From: Stercorarius parasiticus
Taxonomy: Eukaryota; Chordata; Aves; Charadriiformes; Stercorariidae
DNA: 64,000 bases
Assembly (NCBI GenBank): GCA_013396915.1
Contig: VWZL01003403.1
Coordinates: 1-64,000, forward strand
Direction: 5' to 3'
Shown: piece after piece, positions 10,966 through 22,803 of the stretch
Layout of the letters: each line of letters begins with the position of its first letter
Position numbering within the stretch: position 1 is the stretch's first letter
Notes under the pieces: generated by a model
The model's database searches: none
Told to the model about the DNA's origin: nothing
What the model saw: the letters and a program-made list of their open reading frames with translations, nothing else
Position numbers and translations under genes: made by a program

Positions 10966-13348
10966 CATTACGCCTTTCCCTACCCGCTTCAAAGTGCCTT
11001 TACGTGTAAAAGAGTTTTTCTTCTGTGAACGCCTTAAATACAGTTCCTTTAAAAATTGAAAAAGACGTGGTTTAACTGAGTCACCTAAAAATAACCAAAG
11101 CAAAGGAGAAAGGAACAGCCAGAATGGAAATACAGTACCCTCAGTAAGCCTTAGGAAGCTGGTTGCCTGGGGAAAGGTTAGGACCAAAAACTACAGAGCA
11201 AAACATCCTGGGGGCCGGCAGCACTGCGTCACTGGAGACGATTTCTCACTCTTTGAGGACACTTTCTCTAAGTGGCCCAGGAGACCACACACCTACATGG
11301 TCCTGTAGCAGAAGGTATCTTAGGATGCTTTAGGCAACAGGAAGATGGAATATATTTTCTCCGTCTTGATATGCTGGGTATTTAGATTTACTTTTAAATC
11401 CTGTGACTAAATGGCATATAGTAAAGGTCAACTAGAAAAAAATAGAAGTTTATCTTTGTCTGTAAGGGTAAAAATAAGATAAGATTTTTCCAAAATATAG
11501 GCCTGAGGAAGAAAGTGGAAAATTTGAAGACTGGGGAAAATGTGGAACTAGGAAGAAAAGGACGTGGCGCAAGATCAAATGATAGAAGATCCCAGCAAGC
11601 AAAAGAGCCAACAATGTGGAGAGGAAAGAAACAACAAATAAAGGCTGAAATAAACTTGCAGTGGGCAAATGAAGAGAGAAAGGCAGAAGAACTGATTTTT
11701 CTACATCAGCTCAATGGGGAGCTGTAACGTGGGCTTTGCTCGATCTTGCCTGTCAGCACTGGATGTTGTGAACACAGACATCATCTACTTGTACCTCACC
11801 AGTTAGGCTCGTAAGCCCTGCAGTATAGGATGACAAAAGTACTCGCTACAGCAGTGCTGAATAAAATCAGTCTAAGTCATAAAAGCAGAGATTCCTGAAC
11901 TCAAATTTTGTAAAATGGGACTGAACTTGGGCAAATCCCATCCCTCCATGTCCTCATACGCACCCAAATATCTAGGGATAGCAGCGTCTGCCCAGCATGT
12001 TTCCGCCTTTGTGTTTCACAGCAGCTCTTAAGAAAATATCTCTATATATTCCTATACGCCTGTGTACAAATATATACAGGCTTAAGCCCATCGATACACC
12101 AATGAGAAAATACTTACATTATTATCTGTTGTAACTCCATGCTTTCTTGGGAATGTATTAACACAAAGAGAAATGTCCCGGCTTTTCCTAGCTGGGTTGG
12201 TTTTAACATCGGGAATGCTACAAAGCTCTAGCACAAGGCTGATAATACAGTTGATGGTATTGCCCATCAACCAAAAAGCCCATTCTGATCTCTTTCTGCA
12301 CTCTAGCTCTTATTGAAATCAGTAGACATCTTGGATCTAAAAGAAAAAGGGATTAGTCTACAAGCAATCTGTGGGAGTCAATAAAGGAGAAGAAGTTCTT
12401 GATGCAAAAAGATCACAAGATCAAAACAGACATGACAATGTTGCTTGCTAAAGCATGCTCTGATTTTTCTTTCCAGGAAGTATTGACTTGTTTTCCCAAA
12501 AGCTGAGAGCTATATTTGACTGAGTGGCATACTTCAAACAGAAAATAATACACAGAATTCTCCGACAATTAATTGGGGAAAAAAGGGCTGAAAGTAAAGA
12601 AACTCCTGGGCCAGATTTTTATCTCAATTGCATTACTGCAAATCCAAAGTAATTCCATTGAATCTGATGATGTTGTTCTGGATTTGCAGCTGTGCAGCTC
12701 ATCTGCATTTAGTCCTGCGAAAAAAACTTGAGAGGTATTTAAGCAAACGTTAGCATCAGTTAGAAAGCAACTTCATCAGGGTGTGACAACTGTCGCTACA
12801 TGCCGTACTACATCTGGTTATCAAATTGTTTGAACCCCAGCGCTTCAGCGGACGCTCCTATGTCCATATTTAGATACCCAAGTAGCATATTTTGTAAATG
12901 TTGAGTATCTGTTGTTTCCATGTGTGAGCTTTGTGGAGCTCAGAACTTTTTGAAGTGCCATTACGTTCTTAACATCTGACTTGGAAAGCCCTGTTTCAGA
13001 TAAATTTTTGGCTTTCTGTTTTAGAGTTGGATAAACAGTGGAAAAATGTTCCATGGGTGCTTACTTGAATTCTTAATTAAATTCATTCTGGCTCAGGCAC
13101 ACTTTTGTCACTGAGAAAACTTGAGGTTTGAATAGTGTTCGTTGGATCCCGCAGCTTTGCACTAAGGACAAGCAAACTGTTTGGATAGCAGAAGTAATGC
13201 TCCCAGATTTCTCCGGCCTCATTAAAAATGCATGTGTCTTTTTTTTAAAAAAAAAAAACAGCTTTTTGTTTAATTTTTTAATTTGTATGGAAACTATAAA
13301 CCCCTCTTCCCCTCTCCAGATCAATGCAGAGAGTCCCACTACAAGCCT

Positions 13349-13397
13349 TATAGAATGGTTTGGGTTGGAAGGGACCTGAAAGATCACCTTGTTCCAC
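13349..13397 (-). mobile_element. Very short CR1 tail fragment
   Basis: TATAGAATGGTTTGGGTTGG followed by AAGGGACCTGAAAGATCACC is about the last 50 bp of a CR1 3' end in antisense. It is an extreme 5' truncation. Confidence 0.88.
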
Positions 13398-13461
13398 CTT
13401 GTTATCTTTCACCTGGACATGGACGGATTCAAAGGCCAGAGCAGAACTGAGACACATCATT

Positions 13462-13495
13462 CTCAACACATCTCAAGACTCAACACATCTCAAGA
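13462..13495 (+). repeat. Two perfect tandem copies of a 17-bp unit
   Basis: The unit CTCAACACATCTCAAGA occurs twice in direct succession without mismatch, 65 bp right of the short CR1 tail. It is a minimal tandem duplication. Confidence 0.95.
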
Positions 13496-16400
13496 TGATT
13501 TCTCCATTTCCGTTTCCTGGAATTTTTTGCTTAAGTCAGTTTTACGGGCTACATTTAACCCAAAGACAACAAGATCTGACACAAAACAGCAACAGCTAAT
13601 CATAATCATCTTTATTTTGCCTTGACCTTCTTCTAGACTATTTTATCATGTTCTCCCCATAACTAATCTCGTAGTTAAACTAAGCTCCTTGAGAGCTTCC
13701 TTAAGAGAAGGAACTATATCCTGTTCCCTGCAAATGACTGTGTACTCTTAAACCATCATTATTAATATCATTATCAAATTTATGCTCCTGACATTTAATA
13801 TGCTTGTGAAACTTTTAGAGTGCTATAACAGATGCATAATGAAGATTAAGAAATTCAAAAGCCTGAATCAGAAGCCCTTCAGAATGATCCCGGATGCCAC
13901 TGAACCATGTGGGAACACATTGACAGGCTGACGTAAAGGTATTTAGCTTCACGTCCTGGCATCACTGTGGACTCCACTCCGTTGCCCTACCACCGGTATG
14001 ACCTAGGACCCACAGGAGATCTGTGCTCAGCTGCAGTGGCAGCTGGAGGCCAGGTCAGATAGGGTAGGACATCTCAAATGGCACTAGACTCTCGCAGGCA
14101 AGTCATCCTAGCCCTTTAAATCTGCATCTTCTGGATCAGCATGGAGATCTGCCCTGAAGACTGAGAATTCATCTGCCAAAGTATATGAAAACCTGGTCTC
14201 TATACAAATTTAGGATGTTTTTACATTACTGACAAGCTGAACAGGGCGAGCAAGAGAAAGCAGGAAATGTTTCATTTACAAACCATTCTTGGAGTCAAAT
14301 CTATTTCATATTTACATTAGGGCAATTTCTAATATTAGTTTAAATGTCCAATATAAGCCTTAGCTTGAAGCACTGGCTTCACATTCACAGTACAATAAAG
14401 CAAATGGCTTCTTTGCTGAACTCTATGACCTCCCAGATGAAAAAATGATTGTAAAACAGAAAGCATGGTTTCGTAATGTTGTTCAGAGTTCTAACTTCAA
14501 ATGCATGATTAGCTATATTTGCAACAGTCAAAGGGCTAAGTGAAACGCCCAGCCTTTGATCAAATGAACAGCATATATGCAGAATTGAAAGCTAAAAAAC
14601 ATCTTGCCTTGTTTAGCATCGATAAAAGCGAGCAGCATGTGCTGTTGCTGCATCCAGGGAACAGAAATAGTATGCAATGGGTAACGTGGTGCACCCAGCA
14701 GAGGATGGTGGCACTTCTCCTCTGCCACAGTCAGTTCTAAGGTGTCCTTAGTCCTCCTGCGCTTTCCAGGGATGCTCGTTTCGGTTTTCACATGGATACA
14801 TACATCCTGTACATTTCATTGCTTTAACATAAAGTCATCTTGGTGGTGATGTTACAATGTTTTTCCTCCCACAACATGAGATGAAATTCTACAGCACAGC
14901 AACGCAGGAAATTTTATTAAGGAAGAAAAGTCAGAAGAACAATAAGTATAATATTGTGCGAACTCTGAAGTTCTACGCTATGGCTGCAAAGACAACCATA
15001 GCGTGGTGGCCATGTCTATTATAACAGAGTTCCCTATCAAAAAGGTGAAAAAAAATAGACACAGCAGAGAACCGTAAAACTTTCTAAATGCATCCTATCG
15101 ATGCATTTCAACATAAATTCAACAAAGAAAGCACAAGTGGGTTGTTAACCAGTGTTGACAATAGGACAGGTCATCTCACAGACATATTTATTCTAAGAAA
15201 CTCAGATACCAAAGTATCCTAAGTTCATGCCATCAAAGTTTTTATCTTGCTGCCACTGTCATCAAGAAATGCAGCCAAGAGTCTGTATTAGTTTTGAGCT
15301 ATCTTTCTGCTGCAAGGTGACCAAATTTTCTCGGAGTGAAAAACAAGTCAAATTTGCTACAATTTAAGGTAATATGAAAAGAGTTAGCAACTGTTCACAC
15401 AAAATCTCCTCATCCGTAGCTGAATGCAGCCTTCTCAGAGAGGGATGAACATAAAAGGGTATCTCTGTAGCACAGATGAGTGATTACAAAATAAATAATG
15501 GCTTAGCTTATCAGATTGGGTTTGCTTATTTTCATAAGAGCTACCACCATCAATCAGGAATCAAGTAGCTACTATTCACATCAGAGTGAAGCAAAGATAA
15601 TTTGATACATAAAGCTCTGCAATAGACATAATTTGAAGAGGAGTAAGCAGGTGTTATTTTTTTATCAACTCCATTGTATTGCTTTAATAACAACAACCTG
15701 CTTTTAAGAAGAGCTATTTAACTTTTCACAGCCGAAAAAACACGCGAAAAACTGTCTCCCCGCCAAAGCATGTTCTAAACTCACACAGCACATAAAACTG
15801 CAGCTGAATGTTGTAAATTCATTCCACGAGGCGTTTCTTCATGCAATTAAAAACTCAGGGCTGTCGATCCTGTAGGTCTGTAAATAGCCTTTCCTCCAGC
15901 CTTGACAAACGCAATCCCGACCCCCTCATTTCCTTGCAGACTGCTGCTCCAAAGCCCATTGCACTGGCCAGGAAACTCCAGCTTTTAAATCCCTTTTCTA
16001 TAATACCAGATATAAAGGTTTGGGTTTTGCAGCTGAGGGGTTTGCTGGTTTGTTCCCACATCATCCCCCAGCAAGCTTATGAGAGTTTCCCAGCATCTGG
16101 GAATATACAGCAGAAGATGCTGCATCTTCTGCTGGCCACTACTAATTCACTCTTTCCCTTATCCTGCAGAACGCATCCATCCATCACAACCTGGTTTATA
16201 CCTGGTGAGGTACACACGTGAATTAGGGATCTGAACTTCCATTACAGTCACAAGAGATCAGTGTGTGCCTAAAATCACCTACCTAAATATAGGCATTTAG
16301 CAGTATTTGAGGTGCCCAGGGAATTTCAGATAACCCTGGCAGACATGATACCGTCCCTAAGGGTCTTTGTCTGTTGTAGAGCGGCCGGTGGAGGTCATCT

Positions 16401-19400
16401 GAGGTATGCTAGAGCCTCCCCAACAGCAGTAGGTGTGAGCAACTGAATCAGGCCCTGGGGATGAGCACACACCCCGTTTTGGGTCAATGTGAACTCCCAG
16501 GTCAGCAGATAGTTGAGTCCTTCCCGTAGAGTGCAACACTGCTCGTGCAACCACTTCCGCTTCACAAGAAAATAAGGGAGCTTCAACCACTGGCCAGCAG
16601 CTGGTTTTCAGCTCTTGGCTATGACATGGTATCTGACTATCCCACCACAGAGGAGATTCGTGCAAACTACCAAAGTCAATCTCAGTGTTAATTCACAGAT
16701 ATTTCAAAATTCAGTGTGTTCCTAGACCCCCTGTGAGCAAGTTCAGGATGAGGAGTGCTATCATGTAACTGTAGCCACACTGAAAGCTGGCCATTGCGAA
16801 TGAACGATAGCACTGTAAATCTGCAACTGTGTAAAATAACATTCATCCCCACTCTTCCCACAGTCCCATGATCTATCATGTAAGAAACAGTTTGGGGCTT
16901 TAAAAGCTAAAAAAAGTAACAAAACAAACCAAAAATCCCACCCCAACCTCCCCCACGAAAATGCATCACTGGAAAACCCATCAGAAAAAAAAAAAAACAG
17001 AAGCACAAACAGAGAAAAATCAATGGTGCTTCAGGTTCAGATGCCCCAATACCCACATCTGTGAAACCAAACAGTATATTTGAAGTTATCAGTTGAAGAA
17101 TTCCCTTCTCAGATGCATGCAAGTACATATGCGATAAAGCACATGGGTAAAACTTTGTACAAATATATTAGAGTTACACCAATAGAGAATTTAGTCCAGC
17201 ATAGCAATCCTTTGGTTGCTTGATTCAAAAAGCAAATTTAGATGCTTGGTCAAATTCATGTTCTTCAGGCCAAGTCTTTTGTTAAATTAACAGAAAATGC
17301 TGTTAGACAAAATGCAAAGAAAAAAGACTATCTATCTGACCGATTCAAAGATAGTTCAGTCATTTACCTGAGCATCTTCCTCAGGCCTTCACAGAAACGT
17401 ATTTGCGATGACACAGTGTGATCCAGTCTCTCCTCTGAGCATTATATACCGTTCCCTTCAAGTTCTCCAGAAAGTTACCCACCTACGGTTTTATATGTCC
17501 CGACATTTTCACAAAGAAACAGATTAACAGATTGGTCAATGGATTAGTTTAAATTCCCTGGATTTTTTTATATTTATACTAAATTTTAGTTTTTAAATTT
17601 AATCTCTTCGCCTCTACTTACAACACTTTTTGAACTTCTTAAACATATTTGCAGGCCCCAAGGCACACAATTAGCATTGCTTCTTTCTTTTTTTTTTAAT
17701 TTGTAATTCTGGCTTTGGTGCAGTTGTTGTTTTCTTTGATTTGTCTTCTCAATCTGTTGACCAGCTGGTTTAGATTTCAGAGAGGATTTCTATCAGCATC
17801 ACAGTCTACTCCTGCAGAGAAACTTTCCAAGATTACAGCCTTACTGTCCAAATGACACGCAAAAAAAAGTATTACATTACTTCTAGCAAAGCTCCATCCA
17901 TTTCTAAGCAAAAAAACCAAAAGTTACTCCTGTGTTCCATCTACATTTCCTATACGTTCAGTAAAAAACCACTCCATTCCAGTTCTCTGGACCTTCGTAA
18001 AGGCCACATTTGTAATGTCTTCATAAAATCTCAACATTTCTATACTCCTGTCTCTTTGACCCTTAATACTGTCTCCAGATTACAACTACAAGACCAAATC
18101 ACAGCAACTCTCCCCAACAATTTCTTTTGGCTCACATCATCCATCAACTCAAGAGTCAATTGATTCATAATTATTCACTGAGAGGCCCTCTACTTGCCTT
18201 CTGGAAGGATCTTCCCCTGCCAAATATTTGCTTTTGTAACACAGTAATAGACCTGCGCTTTGCTCTCTGTGCACAATGTTCATTGTCAGTGCTGTCCTAC
18301 GCGAGGATGCAGAGATGTTGGCATTTTTGGGGATGCTGCTTTAATATAAGCCAAACACAGGAGGGAGGGACTCAGTATGCTCGTGGAGCCTGAAAACCCA
18401 GCGTTAGTGTTTGACAAAACAAATGCAGGCCTATGATTCAGCAAAAAATAAATACAAACTTCTTTCCACCCTGATTTCACTATTTGGATTATTGCCTCCA
18501 CAATTCATCTGAAAACCAAATCCAGCCTAGCAACTGTCTCGAAAATTGAGTAACCTCAGGTTCAACCGTATTAAAAAACTTCAGCTTCAGGCAAAACTGA
18601 TGGAACAGCTCATTCTCAGTACTTTCACCAAGCCCTGGCCCTCACTTTATGTTTTTCTGATTACACTTCCATTGTGTTACAATTTACTGGCAGCACTATT
18701 GTGTTATAATATATGCTACCACTAACCGACTCTGACTGTATGCATTCAGCTTCATCAACAGCTAAAGACGCATGGCTCAATGCATATTCATTGCTGTATC
18801 GCCATTTCTCAGCTGTTAAAACAGCTGCATGAATCAGCAACAAGTTTCACAACTTAAAATAGATGTAACCCTGCAGGATACTTGGGCTCAACGCGTGTTG
18901 TGATTCTCACTCGTAGGCTGGGAGGAGCTGGTGCCCCTAACGACAGTATTTCTCTCCTCGAGCAGAGCTCTGCCCTGAAGGTGTAGGCTACATTAGTGTT
19001 TCAGTTTGGAGCAGAAGTGTGCTTTTGTAATAAATCTCCTGATCGTGGTCACTTATCATGCTTTGGTTCGCATCCCAGAGTGGTCTGGGATGGATGAACC
19101 CAATCCCTTTTGAAGGAGCTAAACCAGAGATGCACCACTGACTCCCATCTGCTAGTGGCATGTGGTCCTGAGTACCAAGCTACAGATACTGAAGAGCAAA
19201 CTCTCTCAAAATGCACATTTCTGGGTCCTCAGTACGAACCAGTTTGTCCTGCAGACCCGCTCGTCTCAGCCCGTGCTGCTTCCTAGATGTGGACAGAGCT
19301 GAACACAGCTCTCTGAGTGCTGGAGAGTAGCCGGTGATTCAGGCCAGCCCAGCATGGGGGCAGGAATTCATGATACAACCCTTGGGGTTGGGTGGTTTCT

Positions 19401-21530
19401 TTCCTCAGCCAACAAATATGTTTCCTTTAAGTCAATAATTGTATCTGGCTTTATAAAAAAACCCCAACGACTATCAAACACGTAATTTTCTCTTTGGAGG
19501 ACATTCTTAACTCTCTTGCAGGTCCTCCGTTCAAAAAGACACCTAAGAGCACATGCTCAATTATTCAGTCAACAAGCAAATAAACCACCTTTGCTTTTAT
19601 TCATTTGCTGTGCCAAAAACCTGTACAGTCACTCATACGGGTTGCAGTTCTTGTACTTTGAATATTCGTTAGTCCTCCCCCTGGTTTTGGTATGCACCCC
19701 TGCTCATCATGGGAAAATCAAGCGTTATGCCATCCCCACACATATTTATCTGTCATTATCAGGTGCGTAGATATGCATGTGTCACTGCTAGAAGAGCTTG
19801 GTATTTATTTTAAATTGCTGCAATAAGGAGGAAAGTGGTTGTATTACGTTGACATTGAAATAATGTAATGCAAAACATGTAATATGAAAAGGGATTCCTG
19901 AACATATTGTTTGCTCAGTATGTTTCCCATACAACCATTCTACTGCTCCTGCAATGCCACGGTAGATAATATTGTAGATATTGTTGTTAATAATACATAG
20001 AAACCACGTATCCTCTAGGAATTTCGGTACATATTTGCTGTGTTTCCTTAGTTGGCAACACAGGCCCTTCCTTCCCCCTACTTCAGTGCAAAAACAAGCT
20101 CGACATGTGATCACTTACAGAGTTGTGCCTAATTATATAAATGCACTAATTATACACACTTTTCAAATGGTGATAGACTTCAAAGTAGGTAAATTTTAAA
20201 TTGTGCCATTAAGAGAATCTATTTGATGATGGAAATTTCTGTAATATCATATTGCAATCCCCTACATCGTAATCTTGCTTTCAAGTCAGTATTAATTTAA
20301 TGACAAATAACAGCAGAAAATAATAGAGCTGGGAAAGCAAACTGAAAGCTGTAAGATTTACAATGTGATATTGGTCAGCAGACGCTAACAAAAAGGATCA
20401 AAAACAATTTGGAAAAGCAATGAAACGAACGTAAACAATGAGTAGAAAGAAGTTCTGCATGATAAATATGAATACCGGACCTTCAGAAACCACGCTGTTA
20501 CCGAAGATAAACACCGGCAAGACTTGACTTATCCCCATGTGTTCAGCTACTCATGAGAAAATATATATGTCACTGAACACTTCATTTATATGCACAGTTA
20601 TCACACAGCCAGGAACGACTCGCAAATTAGTTACTCGCAGTTCAGAGCATCTCTTTGCATGCAAAGTAACGCCGATTGCATGTACAAACCAGCCCACCAA
20701 TGTTCATACACACATTTATGAAAACCAAACCGCCACACAAGACTTCAGCACGTGCACCTCCTTTTCGAACCTTGGTACATGCCCCTTCATACACACGCTC
20801 TTCAAAACACAGTTTTTACCTTTAAATTTATATATTCACCAAAAACCCTGGTTCTTCAACGCAACATTTTAGTGAAGCCATAGCATAAGTGAATGCAGGA
20901 AAGCTTATATTCTTTTACCGCTACTTCATAGTTACTCTTTCTATTGCCCTGACGTTGTAGGCGAGTAGTTTACTTCATATAAGTTATAAGAATTTATATA
21001 CGTCTGCTGTAGAATCTGGATCTTGCGTTGACAGATCAGACAGCAATAGCAACGCTATAGGACACTAATCCCCCTGCCTTTAGTTAAACAATAGCTTATG
21101 CGGCAGGGAAGAGACAGAGTTCATCTCCACTGAAAAACAGGACTGTGTATGGAAAGGGAAATGGTCGATCTCCTCTCACAAAAATCCTACTGTCAAAACC
21201 AATAGTCTTACTAAGTAATGGGCTGTCAGATTTAATCAAAGACATTTATGGAATGGCTTGATAGAAGCATCTTCTAAGCAGCAGGTGGGAGACCCTGAGT
21301 TACCCAGGTCAAATGTTGATCGGGACTTTCCCCCAGCTTGATCGGTTCTTCAGCCAGTTGAAGAACTCTCGGGTTTGAGATTTTGGCTTCGCCCGTCAGA
21401 GTATGGAGTCCAGACACATTTGAATAGCCTTAAGATCACAGACTTTTGCTCTGGTGCACCCCAATTAAAAATCTCTAGAAGAGATTAAAACTAGCTCTGC
21501 ACAGGTAACTATTTTTCTTTCTGCATAGTT

Positions 21531-21550
21531 ATAAAATGACATAAAATGAC
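21531..21550 (+). repeat. Two tandem copies of ATAAAATGAC
   Basis: A 10-bp unit is duplicated perfectly, about 190 bp beyond the donor of the 21743-21849 exon. No function is suggested. Confidence 0.9.
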
Positions 21551-21742
21551 ATACAAAAAAAACCCACCTTTTCATAAAATTTGGAATTTAAAGCAAATAG
21601 GATGCAAGTTCAGTATTGGAACGAGGAGCTCCGACAGCAACACAGAGACAAAGCCCAGCACAAGAAGCGCTTTTGTGCTAATAGGTGACATCTTTGACCT
21701 CCACTCATACATGAAGTAATTCCACACCATGCCCGACGTTAC

Positions 21743-21849
21743 CTTTTGATATTCTTCCTTAGATCTCAAGGCGGCTTCCATCTGTTCCTGAGAAAACGTG
21801 TAGATGGCCGAGCGATACTGTGTGCCGACATCATTGCCTTGTCGCATTC
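21743..21849 (-). CDS. MSRA: MSRA internal coding exon (GMRQGND / QYRSAIY exon)
   Basis: This is the next coding exon of methionine sulfoxide reductase A, on the minus strand. It is 107 nt: two bases that complete a Gly codon, then 35 codons from MRQGND to EEYQK. The motif [13 protein letters not shown] is a signature of the MsrA active-site cleft; its Asp and Tyr match E. coli MsrA Asp129 and Tyr134, which bind the sulfoxide substrate. The acceptor is CCAG (AG at 21850-21851) preceded by a pyrimidine run (CTTCTCTCTCCCC). The donor, GTAACG, starts at 21742, leaving a phase 0 end after the Lys codon. Mammalian MSRA has His where this copy has Val in GNDVG. The reading frame continues past the donor for about 57 codons (to 21572) without MsrA similarity, so the extension is intron. 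The final C-terminal exon, with the resolving cysteines, should lie at lower coordinates but is not in the window. Confidence 0.96.
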
Positions 21850-22777
21850 CTGGGGAGAGAGAAGGCACAGCACACCATGAGCACCATCCTCCCGCCCCGA
21901 CTGGGCTGCCGGCATAAACTCAACAGACTGAAACTGAGGACATTCCATACACCTGGATTCGCAGGTCTCAGTAGGTATTTTTAGGAAGTCCAAGTCTTTC
22001 TTTGGTTAAATAGTCCTGAAGAGATTCAACTCTGCTATCTCCTTTTAAATGACATGCAAATGAAATGTGAGCGTTTTACATTTGGGTAAATCACACAGTA
22101 GTCAAATACAGATGTAAAACCTTAAATAATCAAGCTGCAGTTACTGTAATCAAGGTACTCTTAAAATATTTATTTTGAACCATGCAAATGGCTACCAAAA
22201 AAAAAAAAAAAGTTGATTTTACCAAGTGCTTAAAAACTTTCTTGTGCTGGAGGAGTACAACTTAATGGGACAAAGGTTCAAAAATACCCTTGGAGATAAC
22301 GGGCTATACTCCTGTGCTCAAAAAGCAATGACCCAAAAGCATGTACTGCTGAATTAACTCTGAAGTTTTCAACTCCTACCATCACCACCACTAGTTATGG
22401 AGAGAAGGAATGACTCTCATGAAGCTCTTAATTCTGAGCTCCAAAGAGGACTCCAATAGATAAATACGCCCAGGAGAAGGTTTGGAGAAAGTCTGGCTGC
22501 GTTAGTACCGTTATAGGGTGAGTAATGCTTAGGAACTGCAACCCTTTAATATTTTATTTTTTTTAGCTTGGGAGAAATAGAAAACAAAGGTATATATGTA
22601 ATCTCCACTAAATTCTATTTGCAACCTACACGTAGATATTATGAAGAGCAAAAGTATATAATATTGTTTAGATCTAACATTAGGAAAACAAAACCCTAGC
22701 TATACATACTCAGTAACTACTTGAAATTATATCATAAATGAGTAATTTTGGTACAAGGATTAGCCCCTTTACTGCTG

Positions 22778-22803
22778 ATATATATATATATATACACACA
22801 CAC
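22778..22803 (+). repeat. Compound TA/CA microsatellite
   Basis: A run of alternating TA passes directly into CACACACAC. The dinucleotide repeat is short and is a probable polymorphic microsatellite. Confidence 0.9.

Larger units (their letters stand above)
1..21742 (-). other. MSRA: MSRA intron downstream of the GMRQGND exon (partial)
   Basis: This is the beginning of the intron after the 21743-21849 exon, in transcript order; it continues past the left edge. I looked for the C-terminal MsrA exon (EDYHQQYLSK, GYCGLGGTGVSCP) on the minus strand and did not see it. Several tracts contain nothing recognisable apart from short AT-rich or low-complexity runs: 489-1290, 1441-2329, 4591-8004, 8323-9599, 10966-13348 and 13398-21742. 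No RNA gene or second protein gene is supported. Confidence 0.8.

Noticed and set aside
10490..11187. Long open frames through the N run
   Set aside because: The frames consist mostly of undetermined residues from the gap, and the flanks are CR1.
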